From positions 65,773,364 to 65,837,363 of the forward strand of contig NC_061863.1 of NCBI RefSeq assembly GCF_907164915.1: a stretch of DNA of 64,000 nt. The letters are read 5' to 3'. The stretch comes from Impatiens glandulifera (taxonomy: Eukaryota > Streptophyta > Magnoliopsida > Ericales > Balsaminaceae). This document shows positions 47,670 through 59,799 of the stretch, piece by piece. A program made the position numbers and the translations under genes. Each line of letters opens with the position of its first letter. Position 1 is the stretch's first letter. The notes beneath the pieces are model-generated. The model had not been told where the DNA came from, searched no databases, and was given only the letters and a program-made list of their open reading frames with translations.

Positions 47670-48742
47670 TTACATTGTTAGTAAAAATTATAAAATATGA
47701 TTATTAATTATTTATTTTAATTTAGAAAATTTAAATTAATTTAATAAGTTAAATGTGTGTAATATGTTATTTAAAAAACTAATTAATATGTTAAATAGGT
47801 AAGATGTGTAGATATAAATTTTAATATATAGTTTCATAAATAATAATTTGAATATTGATTATTTAAAATGTATTTTAAAACTCACAAATAATTATCCAAA
47901 TAAAATTAGTTAACAATTTATAAAATTAAATAATTTATTAATTGAATGAAAATATAAATATATTTAAAAAGACGTGATAATGTGATAATATTAATGTAAA
48001 TATAAGTAGTTTGAGAAAGAAAATGAGAAAGATGCGAGTAGTTTGTGGAAGAAAATGGGGAAGGTGGTAGTAATTAAAATGAATTTATAATTGATATATA
48101 TTTATAAATATATATTATTATATTATAATTTAATGAAAATGAAAATGTTCTATAAATTATATTTATTATTATATTATCAAAATTAAATTATTATCATATA
48201 TTTATTATTTAATGTATTAATAATTATTAAAATTATAAATTAATTTTAAATTTTAAAAATAATATCGGAGATAATTATTAGGAAACTCACATTTCTATTC
48301 ATATAATTTATTTAATTTTATTATATTTAATTTTAATTTATATTATTTAAATTAATGTTTTATTTTAATATTTTAATTTAGTAAGTTTAGTTTTAATTAT
48401 ATATATTACATTTATAAAATTAAATAATGTATTAATTGAATGAGAATGTAAATAAATTTAAAGAAAATATTAATGTAAGTTGAGTAGCTTAAGTCATATA
48501 ACTAACTAATTGTGTTTATGTCATTTTGTGTGTATATTAGTGCTCGTGTCATGTATATATTTTTGTCGTGTTCGTGTCGACTCGTGATCGTGTTACGATC
48601 GTATAAATTCAAAATCATGTTGTGATCGTGTAATCTTGTGCTTGTGTCGTGTTCAACCTACGACCCAAATGAGATAATATATTGTGTCGTTTCGTACTAA
48701 TATCATGTTTGTTCATGTTGATCAAATCCATTGCCTAGCTCT
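47328..48742. mobile_element. hAT-like non-autonomous element, copy B
   Basis: Same layout as copy A: left end AGAGTTAGGCATCGTGCAT, right end TTGCCTAGCTCT, GTGTCG-rich shoulders, (TA)n at 47635-47666, and a shared AT-rich body (for example TATGTTATTTAAAAAA and ATATAGTTTCATAAATAATA). It is about 150 bases longer than A. No coding capacity. Confidence 0.6.
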
Positions 48743-48854
48743 CTGCTATCGCCACTTTATTAAAAAACCTGATAAAAAGGAGATAAACTAAATATAGATA
48801 ATAACTAAAGTAAAGTATGTCGCATAAGATTTTTTAGTAACTTTTTTAATTGTT

Positions 48855-49179
48855 AGTGTGAAATTTCATGAAATAAAAACAACCAATATTAGATTGAAGT
48901 GATGATGTAGTGCCATCCGGGGGCGACAAATCATAGTACATATTATTTGCCGAAAATACTCTTAACCTACGTTTTAGTAAGGCTGCCCATAAGACTTGGA
49001 CAACCCCTCTAAAGACTACCCTCTTTGTTTTGTATGCAAATAGAATGAAACCCCCTACCCAATTACTATTGTTCTGAATATGTACAATGGTAAACGAGCC
49101 CATGCCTGAGACCAGTGTCCAAGTAGCGAAGTACCAGTTAAAATAGTCGCTTATGCTTCTCTTCCCAGCCTTGAAAACC
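48855..49179 (-). pseudogene. NPF2-like transporter pseudogene fragment, copy 1
   Basis: The minus strand reads DYFNWYFATWTLVSGMGSFT, then VHIQNNSNWVGGF and VVQVLWAALLKRRL. These match the middle of NPF2-type transporters (FFNWYFATFT.., VYIQDxVxWxxGF, IAQVxVAAxKKRKL). Only about 100 codons survive; the segment between GGF and YKTK is deleted relative to fragment copy 2. It differs clearly from the intact NPF7-like gene 5 kb away, so that gene is not its parent. It abuts element C exactly at its upstream edge. Confidence 0.65.
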
Positions 49180-49562
49180 TAGAGTTGGGCATCATGCAGA
49201 AACAATCGTAGTCGACTCGGGTAAGTCGTGTTAGACTTTTAATCGTATCGTGTTTCAATTTTATGTGTCATTTCGTGTCTTGACTCACTCAAAAATAGAC
49301 TTAGGTCATGTGACTAATTGTGTTTATGTCGTTTCATATGTATATTTGTGCTCGTGTCGTGTTTATATTCGTGTCCGTGTCGACTCGTGACCGTGCTATG
49401 ATCGTATAAACTCATAATAGTGTCGTGATCGTGTAGTCTTGTGTTTGTGTTTGTGTCGTGTCCAACCTACGACCCGAATGAGATAATATATTGTGTCGTT
49501 TTGTACTAATATCGTGTTGGATCGTGTTGATTAATGTTGATCAAATCCATTGCCTAGCCCTC
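49180..49562. mobile_element. hAT-like element, copy C, internally deleted
   Basis: Ends TAGAGTTGGGCATC and TTGCCTAGCCCTCT flank only the two GTGTCG-rich shoulders. The AT-rich centre present in A and B is missing at a junction reading ACTCAAAAATAGACTTA. Copy D has the same junction, so C and D descend from one deleted element by duplication. Confidence 0.6.
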
Positions 49563-49674
49563 TACTATCGCCGCTTTATTAAAAAACTGATAAAAAGAAG
49601 ATAAACTAAATATAGATAATAATTAAAGTAAAGTATGTCAAATAAGATTTTTCAGTAACTTTTTTAAATGTTAG

Positions 49675-50059
49675 TGTAAAATTTCATGAAATAAAAACAA
49701 CCAATATTAATATTAGATCGAAGTGATGATGTAGTGCCATCCGGGGGCGACAAATCGTAGTACATATTATTTGTCGAAAGTACTTTCAACCTACGTTTTA
49801 GCAAGGCTGCCCATAAGACTCCCCTCTAAAGACCACCGCTCTTTGTTTTGTATGCATATAGTATTTTTCTCCTGCCAAGAAAAATACTATCAATAAAAAC
49901 ATCGAGAGAGTTCAGAGTTGGTAGAATGAACCCCTTACCCAATTACTATTGTTCTGAATATGTACAATGGCAAATAAGGCCATGCCTGAGACCAGTGTCC
50001 AAGTGGAGATGTACTAGTAAAAATAGTCAATTATGCTTCTCTTCCTAGCCCTGAAAACC
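49675..50059 (-). pseudogene. NPF2-like transporter pseudogene fragment, copy 2
   Basis: Duplicate of the fragment at 48855-49179, with an in-frame TAG in the FNWY region and indels. It keeps about 62 extra bases (reading GFILPTLN...FLGRRKILYAYKTK) that fit the family's normal sequence and are lost from copy 1. Fragment 2 is therefore closer to the source gene. Confidence 0.65.
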
Positions 50060-50060
50060 T

Positions 50061-50400
50061 AAAGTTGAGCATCGTGCATAAATAGTCGTAGTCGACTCGG
50101 GCAAGTCGTGTTAGACTTTCAATCGTGTCGTGTCTTGACTCACTCAAAAATAGACTTAAGTCATGTGATTAATTGTGTTTATTTCGTTTCATGTGTATAT
50201 TTGTGCTCGTGTCGTGTCCGTGTCGACTCGTGACCGTGCTAACATCGTATAAACTCACAACAGTATCGTGATCATGTTGTCTTGTGCTTGTGTCGTGTTT
50301 AATCCACGATCCGAGTGAGATAATATTGTATTGTGTCGTTTCGTACTAATATTGTGTTGAATCGAGTCGATTTGTGTTCATCCAGTAATTGTCCAACTCT
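50061..50400. mobile_element. hAT-like element, copy D, internally deleted
   Basis: Same deleted form as C, with ends AAAGTTGAGCATC and TGTCCAACTCT. It lies 880 bp from C, forming the second half of a tandem segmental duplication that also copied the NPF2-like fragment. Confidence 0.6.
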
Positions 50401-50797
50401 ATAATCGCATAGTTTATACTCTAAGAATATTTTTACTACTATTTACACCTGGTTCGGTTTCAAAAAATATTCGCGAAACACCATTTATACCATTTAAAAA
50501 ATAAAATCTAAGATTAATTATGTCAAATGATGTTTTATGTAGTATATTAAAAAATTATATTATTAAAAAAATAAATTTAAAAATCTTATAATTGTTTTTT
50601 TGTCTTTTTTTTTTTAATATTTTCATGATTTTTACTTTAAATTAAGATTTTCTAAATTAGAATTGATATTTAGTCTCTTAAAAATTGGATAAAATATAAA
50701 TAATTATTTTTTCAAAAAAATAATATGAATTATAAATAAATATATTAATAATATTATAAATTTAGTTGTGTTTATTAATGTTGCAGAAATAACTCAA

Positions 50798-52082
50798 ATA
50801 ATATTTAGGAAGAATATCAATTTTATTTATAAAGTTGGAATGAGGTGTCAAATTTATTTATAAAGTTGTAAAATTCTATTTTTATATATAAAGTTGTCAA
50901 AAAATGTCAAAAATAAATAAGATAATGGAAGCTATCTAACGAGGTTAGATTTGTATCTACGTGGCATCCACATATATATTTTTTTAAACTATTTTTCTTT
51001 TTTTCATTTCAAACAAACTTAAATACAATAAATAAATAAATAAATAAAATTATTTTTGTCTTTTTTTTTTTTACAGATCACCAGAGCGGCCCATTGCGGA
51101 CCTCTTTACCAGCAAGGTATTCCTACGACGATATCTCTACACAAATTCTTCCGACGATATCTCTGACAACTCTTTCTCTACACGATTCAGTTCCACCGGA
51201 GACTTCCCCCTCTCCTCTTCAACCGCCGCCTATTCCCTAGATTCATCCTTAGCCTCCTTGTTCTTCTTCTACCACATTTAGATTTTGAGAGGCAATGTCA
51301 ATGTTCGAATTGTGCTACCTTTTTTTTCTTCACAATTACTGCTCTAGGATCCTTTGGCTGAACAGGAAGTGGGTCTGGTACTAAGAATGATGGAACAGTA
51401 GTCAAGTGATTATCCGGTTCATACAATAGACAAATTGATTCGGATATTACCGATACAGTTGATGGCAGTTGCGGTTGTGGAGATTTTGGCTGAACTTTAA
51501 CAACTTCCCGAAGTCAAAGAAGAAGTGTCCGCCCTTTGTGACGGAAACAACATTCTTCCCTTTATTAACTAGTCCCACACGCACTTCGTCCTCTTTTTGC
51601 ATATCGAGTATGTTTGATGAATTCAAAACTGTTGGATTCTATATTTGTAAAACAGAAGGAAGATGCTCCTTCTGTAACTATACTAAATCGTCACGACCAA
51701 GCCTTAATTTGATGTCCATGAGGTGACTTTGGAATCGAGAGGGCCCGGAAAATCTACGATGACTATTGATGAAGAAGCGACGACGACGACTAGTGGTGAA
51801 GAGGAAAAGGTCGGCGACGCGGCGGTTGTTGGTGAAGTAAAAAAAAAGATTACAGAGTTAGGTTTGTTTCAAATGAAAAATAAAAGTTTAAAATATATAT
51901 AATATATAAGTGGATGCCACGTGGATACAAATCTAACCGGTTAGATGGTTTTCGTTATCTTATTTATTTTTGACACTTTTTTACAACTTTATATATAAAA
52001 ATAAAATTTTATAATTTTATAAATAAATTTGACACATCGTTCCAACTTTATAAATAAAATTAACATTCTTCCCAATAATATC
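50798..52082. mobile_element. MULE-like element with long terminal inverted repeats, possible Pack-MULE
   Basis: Imperfect inverted repeats of about 175 bp (50806-50980 and 51897-52073) start (T/A)GGGAAGAAT-like and share ATTTATAAAGTTGGAA and GATTTGTATC(T/C)ACGTGGC. Flanks AATAATATT and AATAATATC make a near-perfect 9-bp target duplication, typical of Mutator-like elements. The interior (about 51070-51840) is much richer in GC than its surroundings, has Ser/Thr/Pro-rich short frames and CGACGA repeats, and encodes no visible transposase. This is what a captured host-gene fragment looks like, but the donor was not recognised. Confidence 0.65.
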
Positions 52083-52104
52083 TATATCATCTTAATCAAC
52101 TACC

Positions 52105-52211
52105 CAAAAAAAAACACCACAATTCACATAGGAAACTACTTACAAAGGAATTAACCACCAAAAAAAACACCACAATTCACATAGGAAACTACTTACAAAG
52201 GAATTAACCAC
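52105..52211. repeat. Tandem duplication, 53-bp unit, two copies
   Basis: ACACCACAATTCACATAGG begins at 52114 and again at 52167, with an identical downstream body through GGAATTAACCACCAA. The near-perfect match implies a recent event. No coding frame. Confidence 0.9.
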
Positions 52212-54390
52212 CAACAAAATTTAGAATGATAAATAATAGTTCAACTAAGAAAAGTTTTAATAATAATATACAGTTGTAAGTTAAGTGTTAGAGTCATTCA
52301 AATATTATATTCTCACCTAAGGTGCTACAAAATTTGATATCATGTATTTTTAATTAATATATATATATATATAATTTTAAAACAATAATCATATTATTTT
52401 TTAAGAAATTAATTCTCAATTTAAATAAGAGTTACGTATAAAAGAAATTATAAAATAAAATAAACAATATTAAAATAATTAAATAAGAATCTAGAGGTTA
52501 AATAATATTATAAATTTACATCAACTTTTTTTAGAGATATATGTATATTAAAAATGAAAATAATCGTTTAAACACAACAACAAATTATAATATGAAAAGA
52601 AAAAATAATAAATAATAATAAACGGTACTAAATAAATTATTGAGCTCGTAAATTCTCAAAAAGAACTTTTAACTCTCCAAAAAACTTTACTGACTTTCTT
52701 AAATGAATCTCAGAAAACGTCATAATAATAATATTATGAATGATACGTATCAGATAACTACGCACGATCTCTCTAAAATCAGATAGTTCATAAAAAATAA
52801 TTTGAATGATAACTCAAATATGTAAAAGACTCCAAATCTAGTCACCCTTCGACATTGTAAAAAGTAAGTAAGTTGTCAATTCAAATTTTCGTGACCAATG
52901 ACGAATCCAGTATTTTCTTTTTCTCTAGGCTATAAAAATTATATGTATTATACTATTACGGGTAATAAGTGAGCATATTAATCAAATTAATACACGAATA
53001 CCCATACTAAAATAAAATAAATTTAAAAAATTTAAAAAGTGATAAAAATACTCGATTTAAATAACAAATTTATATATTTAAAATTATATAGTTGAAGAGA
53101 ATTTAGGTTAAGGAAATGTGACAAGTTAAATTAATTATGTGGGAAGATTAATTATATAAATAAAAAATATATAAAAATATAGTTTAGTATATTTCAGCAT
53201 AGTTTACATAAAAATATAAGAAAAAAACATAAAACGTCACCAAGAACAAATTATCATGTGAGTAGACACTCAGAAAGTCGATTATAAATATTAATTATAA
53301 ATATTGATGCATATAAAACCGTTTTAGAAATATAAATAATACATCAATTTCCAAATGAATGACTTGATATATTCAACTAGTTTGTTATAGTGTCGAATAT
53401 ATATTTTATAATCGATTTAATTTTTGTTTTTTAAAATTTCTTTGTTTAAATAACCTAACAAATCAATATACTGTTTTAACTTGTTTTGAATAGCAATTGA
53501 ATAGTTTTTTATCGGATATTTCTCAATAAAAAAAATACTCACGACTAGTCATAATACAACATTTTTCATGCACATATCATCCGTAAAAATTTTACCGTGA
53601 ATAACGCTCATTTCAAAGAACAAAATCTTGGATGAAATATTCGACTTTCAAAGTTATTCCCAACAAAAAATATATGGAATCATCTTAGCGAACCACTTAT
53701 AAAAATGCCCCACATAAACTATTCATATATTGCCAACGTATAACGTCTTGTTCAAATAGGGACACTTATTTGCGTCCTACCAAAAGTAACTCTATTATGG
53801 GACAAAGTCTCCATAATATTTAATCTCCTTTTATATATAATTCGGTTAGCGAAACCACTAGACCGATGATCAAACATGTCATTAATTGTGAAATTTCTAC
53901 TTATAACAATTGAAGTAAGTTTATGATACGTCATAATAAATAGATTTTTGATACTACACTAAATATCGTCTCAAAAACAAATTTACAATAATTAAATTCT
54001 AATTAAGAATATTCAGAAATCTTTTAATTTTTTTAAGGTGATTCTAAAAGTTAGTAACGATGAGTGGTGAACTAAATTAAGTCGAACAAACCAATCAAAC
54101 AGTATAAAAAATTCATTACCAAATATTTTAAGTGAGAGTGAAAATTATAATTGACATCGAAAAATGTTCTATCAAATTATAACTTATTATATATCTATAA
54201 TAAAGTTGATATTAGGGATTAATAAACGTTTCTTAAAGCATATATTTGGTATAGCTATGTATTTTTATAGATATAATTTTTTTTAAAGAAAGACAAATTT
54301 TTTTTATTAAATTGTGACACGATATTCCCAGACAAATATTTTACCAATATAAATAAAATTGTAACATTATATAACATAAATTCAACATAA
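52212..54390. other. AT-rich intergenic DNA, no gene seen
   Basis: No open frame of coding character on either strand; a 60-codon minus frame at 53752-53934 has no family resemblance. Probably degraded transposon sequence, but no ends were found. Confidence 0.55.
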
Positions 54391-55089
54391 GACCATCTTC
54401 AACCCACAAACTCATTCTCAAACTCAAAATGCAGTAAACATCATATCAAACAGTAATTTATCTCCAACCCCAAAACTTATTTCCAAACCCAAAAAAATAT
54501 TCTTAGAATATTCCTTTTTTACACTAACTTTTTAACCTTATTAATATTATCTATATATTTATCAACTTCACATATTTAACCCCAATCTTTTCTTATTCAT
54601 TTAATAAAATTAATTATATATCAATAATTCATACATAACAAAAATAATTAAATAATACATTTAAATAAACAAACATAAAATATTAAAACAAACATTATTA
54701 ATAAAAACAATAAATTTATATGATTATTCGTAACTATAAAATAAATTATCAAATATAAATAAATTAGATAAAATTTTAAATATAATATAATTTAATGATT
54801 TAACTATACATTTAAAAATATTATAACTTTTATCTTAAAAAGAAAAAAAAAATTTAAGTCTTAATTTTGATTATAGATATATAAGGTTATATATATAAAA
54901 ATTAAAAAAAAAATAGATTGAGGGCCATTTTGAAAAAATGGTCAAAATGGGTGAATGAACAGTGCAAACGCATGCATGCGTTGGCTGGAGGAGAGACACG
55001 TCCAAACGCATTTTGGGTTTGCGAATGGTGTCCGGTTGGAGTGAAAAGGGGCACGCATAATGGGATTTGCGTGCCCATTGGAGATGTCC
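54391..55089. mobile_element. Candidate MITE-type element with GACCATCTTCAACC-like ends
   Basis: Left end GACCATCTTCAACCCACAAA and right end (reverse complement) GGACATCTCCAATGGGCACG are similar. Such CATCTCCAAC ends are frequent in plant Harbinger/hAT MITEs. The centre is AT-rich, and the right arm is GC-richer with CGCATGCATGCG. No clear target duplication, so the class is open. Confidence 0.35.
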
Positions 55090-55731
55090 AACGAAACTAT
55101 ACAAAAGTGGAAAACACCATAAGTTCACAAAAGTATAAACAAACATTTCATAACAGCTAAAATTTCAACATACAATAATTAAAACTAATCCTCCTACATA
55201 TGAAATAATATTTAAGATTAATCTTCTTTTGAATTTGTTGGTCATGTCGTGGACCATTGCGGGGACTACTGGGAAACATGACAAACTAAGGGTCTTGAAG
55301 ATGGGCCGGAGAGTGGGTGAAGATCTAACTTTAAAAAAAAATACCCTGGTCCGTTTTTTAATAAAATAATTGTATTGAAAAAGGTACATGTAGTACCAAT
55401 CATTAAGCAAAATAAAGAGCTATTTATTTTGGATTTTTACTGTTTTTTTTTTTCCTAAAACCCAGTTTGATTATTGTTTAATAATAAAAATATCTTAACT
55501 TTTTTTCCTCTATTTTGAAAAATAATTAAATAACTTTAATAATAGATAGATAAAAAGAGTGATTAGATCGATGAAGTGATAATTGAGTTTTGAGATAAAA
55601 TCCGAATAAGGTCAAAGTATTAGGATACCATGTAATAATTCATTCATGAGTTTCACAAAACAAAAATGAACACGTCTTAGAAAACTCTGAGCCATAATAA
55701 CCAAAAATCAAACTAATCCCAAAAGAAGATG
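55090..55731. other. Intergenic DNA, no gene seen
   Basis: Mixed AT-rich sequence; short frames only, none with family resemblance. Confidence 0.55.
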
Positions 55732-55923
55732 TTAGTAGTCGTCACTATCACTGAATCTTCTTCTAATAGGACAGTTGACGGTTTCTCCATCCGACCAATA
55801 CATCACGAGTTTGTCAGTTGTAGAATTTGTGGCATCATTAATTGAAGGCAAAGGCAACAAGTCAATGCCTCTTCCTATCTGGGTTGGGTGTTTAAATTCA
55901 CCATCTTTCGATTGTGTTCTCAA
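55732..55923 (-). other. Unassigned 63-codon open frame with protein-like composition
   Basis: The minus strand encodes a mixed, charged peptide ending DKLVMYWSDGETVN, CPIRRRFSDSDDY and a stop. Its composition is unlike the AT-driven frames nearby. It could be the last exon or a fragment of a gene whose upstream part was replaced by the receptor-kinase pseudogene, which starts 20 bases away in the opposite direction. No function is assigned. Confidence 0.25.
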
Positions 55924-55942
55924 TCTTTAATTAGATAAAACA

Positions 55943-58090
55943 ATGGGTTTATGGAGAAATTCCATTTTATCCTCACTTCTTCTTCTTTTGGCATGCAAAA
56001 TTACAACTTCAGAAGCTCAAAGTGTTAGTAACGGAGGAGGAGGAGATGGCACAGTACAAGTTGGTGCATTCTTAACCGCCACCGAGGAGGATTCGTCCCC
56101 TTGGCTCTCGTCTTCCGGGGATTTCTCCTTCGGGTTTCACAAACTTGAGAGCCAACCCAACCTTTTCCTTCTCTCAATATAACCTTTTCCTGGTACTTAG
56201 ACTATGAAAGTAGCGCGGGCTGGTCCTCATTTCCCCTAATCAAAGTGGGATTTTGCTTGTGTCAAAGCCCATCATTGGCACGGTTTCCCATGGAATCTTG
56301 GACAACAACGGCAACTTCATGGTTGTCAACCTGAATTCTGAAACTTTATGGGGGAGTTTCAATCATTCAACCGACACCATATTGCCCGGGCAGACGCTGC
56401 CGTTATCTTCTGCCTATCTGTACTCCAGAAAAGCAGAGGATAATTTCTCTCAGGGCAGATTCAGGCTCAGATTAGACGAAAATGGCAATCTTGTATTGCG
56501 GATGATCAACATACCGAGCTCTTTCAGAACCGAACCTTACCTTACCCATGCATCCGGCTTGAATGAAACAAGTGACATTCGAGGGCTTAACTTCAATGAA
56601 TCAGGCCATCTGTTCATCTCATATGGTGATCACGGGAAAGATTTAATCTTTCTACAAGAGGAGGAAGGGAACAGAGGCGCCGGAGAAGGGTTTTATTACT
56701 ACAGAGCAACTCTTGATTCTGATGGGGTGTTCGCCGTGTATCGATGGCGGAATGAAGAACCTACATGGAAAGTGGTCTGGCAGATTCCAAAAGACATTTG
56801 TTTGACCGATCCTACGTATTCAGGCAGCGGTGTTTGTGGATTCAACAGAATTTGTCGTCTAAACGTGAACAGCCGACCCGATTGTCAGTGTCCGAGACCA
56901 TTCACTCAGGACGATCCAGACGACGATTACAGAAGCTGCGTTCCTGGCTTTATCCAATCATGCGGGAATGGAACCTATTTTCCTGATGACTACGATTTCT
57001 ACACCCAAATCAACATTGATTGGCCATTAAGTGATTATGAGGTATTGCAGCCTTACACTGAAGAAACATGCAAGCAGGATTGCTTAAACGACTGTATGTG
57101 TGCTGTCGCCGTTCATCGTACAGACAATTATAGCTGGAAGAAGAAGTTGCCACTCTCTAATGGCAGAGTTTCTCCATCTGTTAATAGAAAGACATTCATC
57201 AAATTCAGCAAGAAGAACAACACAAATTCTTCTTCTCCTCACCCGGATACTGTCGGCCGCCGGAAGAACGACGACGCTCTTATCCTTCTTATATCCCTCT
57301 TTCTCGGGGGGTCGGGTTTAGTCAATGTCGTACTCTTCGTCGCCATCTCTATTACGGATTTTCTCATCTACAACAAGAAAATATTGTCACGGGCAAAAGA
57401 ATTAGGAGACAACGACATTTTGGATAAACACTTACGTTGTTTCACTTACAGAGAACTCGAGGCTGCCACCGACAGTTTCAAGGAAGAAGCTGGACGCGGC
57501 TCGTTCGGCATTGTATACAAAGGCGTGTTGAAAACGAAAACGGGTCATTTGGAACCTATCGCGGTCAAGAAACTAGATAGAATCGTGCAAGACATCGACC
57601 TTGAATTCAAAACCGAAGTGAATGTGATCGGACAAACCCATCACAAGAATTTGGTAAGATTGGTCGGGTATTGTTCCGAGGGGGAGAATCGACTATTGGT
57701 TTACGAATACCTCAGAAACGGGTCGCTAGCAGGTTTCCTTTTCGGCGAATTGAAGCTATTGGTTTAGGAACATGGTGAAGGCGGATGTGTACAGTTTCGG
57801 CGTGCAATTGTTGGAGATCGTTTGTTGTCGTCGAAGCGTAGAGATGAAGGAGGAGGAAGAAGGGAAGGCAATATTGGGTTTATGATTGTTATGTTGAAGG
57901 GAAGTTGGATGAATTGGTTTGGAATGATTCGGAGGCCATGAGTGATTTGAAGAAGGTGAAGAAGTTTATAATGGTTGGTCTTTGGTGCATACAAGAAGAC
58001 CCTTCTTTAAGGCCTAACATGAAGTTGGTTGTCTTGATGCTTGAAGGAATTATTGAAATCCATCTCCATTCAGCACTAAATAGTTACTAA
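55943..58090 (+). pseudogene. G-type lectin S-receptor-like Ser/Thr kinase pseudogene (LECRK type)
   Basis: The frame starts with a signal peptide (about residues 1-25), then SPWLSSSGDFSFGFHKL and NLFLLSI, where it stops at 56182. Part of the lectin domain is missing before the frame resumes at about 56253. The middle (56253-57767) keeps lectin, Cys-rich (CGFNRICRLN..CQCP) and PAN-like regions, a transmembrane helix (near 57280-57370) and the kinase N-lobe with GRGSFGIVYKG, AVKKLD and LLVYEYLRNGSLAGFLFG. After that a deletion of about 110 codons removes the catalytic and activation loops. The text resumes as FRNMVKADVYSFGVQLLEIV at about 57765, with another frameshift before VGLWCIQEDPSLRPNMK. 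Without the catalytic core it cannot be a working kinase. A truncated receptor product is possible but not supported. Confidence 0.88.
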
Positions 58091-58799
58091 ATCCATTTAT
58101 TTCTAAATTTTATTAACCGTTATACTTTTTTTTAATAAAGGGTGGTTGTTGTTAGTGTAAGGCATGAAAATAATTTTATACTTGTGAATTTGTTTGAATG
58201 TTAATAACTTTAGTTATTCAATGCGAAAACAAAACGGACAAACATGTTATTAATCTTTAAAGAACAATATATGAAGTATTCGCTACCTAAATTTGTAAAA
58301 AAATGCATGACAAAATACCTTATTTTTTGATAAATTATAACAACTATTAATAAAAATAAAAAGACGTAAAAAAAAAAAAAAAAGGACATTTGGAATGAAG
58401 AAACAAAATAATGTCCAAAACTTAAATTTCATTCTTTTATTAACTACTTTAAGATTATGACAAATGATGATGATTGATGATGGGGATATTTAAAGTTAAT
58501 ATTTATGATTTATGTAGTATATTGAATAAATAATCTAATATTGAATAATTAATGAAAAATCTTAAAAAATAAGTAATACTCTAGTAACTTAGGATTTTTT
58601 AGAATAAATCTTGTCTAACACATCTATACATGAACTCCATCTTGATAGTTCTTCGAGAGATTGTGGATTTTTTTTTGGGATAAAATCTATATGAAGATTT
58701 TGAGGTTATCTATATTTTTTAATAGTTGTCTTTAAATATAATTTTCTCTTTGTAATCTTTTTATTTTGTTTTGTTTGTATGAAATTAAAAGTTTGTTTT

Positions 58800-58844
<45 letters not shown>

Positions 58845-59799
58845 GAGATTGTCATTGCTTAAAAAAAAATATGTTGTTATTTAATATTGACATGTATTAA
58901 AAATAATTATAAGACCATTTTTATATGAGAACAAAATACATAAAAAAAATTATAGTAATATATATATATATAATATTTGTGAAATTCAGCATTTACAAAA
59001 TAAAATGAAAGAATAAAATTATTTCGTTAGTCTGTATTCTTACAAAAACAGTAAAATAAATAAATAAAAACTTTCAAATACAAATAGTTTAATATAAAAA
59101 AAAAAATCAGAGTTATTTTTGTTGATAGTACAAAAATCAGGGTTATTTTTACTTTTTGTTTTTTAATCTTGAAACATGAAAAATAAAATTGAGAATGAAA
59201 TATATATTGGTTGAGATTCAAATAGCCACTTAAAAATAATCAATTTAAAATAAATGATATTACATCTGTCCATAAAGAAAGTCCTATATATTGTAGAAAA
59301 AAAAGATTACATAAATATTGTGATATAATTTATAATTAATTATAACATTCAACTTTTTAATTTTTATTCTAACCGCTTTCTTTAATTTATCATAGAATGA
59401 TTTTCAAAATTTTATCAATTTTTTTCTTTAATTTTGGGTTGTGTCTAGGCTAATTGTTATTTTTTTTAGTTTTAATTTAATTTCAGATTGTTATACATTA
59501 TATCTAACTTTTGCTCCTTATTTATTAAATAAATCTCAAATATTTTTTAATGTAATTAAATTTAAAAGATATACACTGTTATTTATTTAAATATATTTTA
59601 ATATTTAACTTTAAGTTTATTAATTACTTTTTAAAAAACAAAATCATTTTTAAGTCAATATTTAATTTAATAATATATTTTATGTAATAGTATTATAAAT
59701 GAAAATAAAATATTTATTAACTATTTAAAACATATAAAATATAATAAATTATTAAAATTTATTTTATTTTATATAAATTTTTAAAAAATAATAATTTAA
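58091..59799. other. AT-rich intergenic DNA, no gene seen
   Basis: Holds a copy of the GTTATTCAATGCGAAAAC repeat (about 58195-58290) also seen at 34500-34800, and a (TA)n run at 58803-58840. No coding frame. Confidence 0.55.

Noticed and set aside
49850..49912. Perfect 11-bp inverted repeat (AGTATTTTTCT...AGAAAAATACT) in extra DNA of the second NPF fragment, first read as a small MITE insertion
   Set aside because: The extra 62 bases translate in line with NPF sequence (GFILPT...FLGRRKILYAYK), so they are retained gene sequence and the other copy has a deletion.
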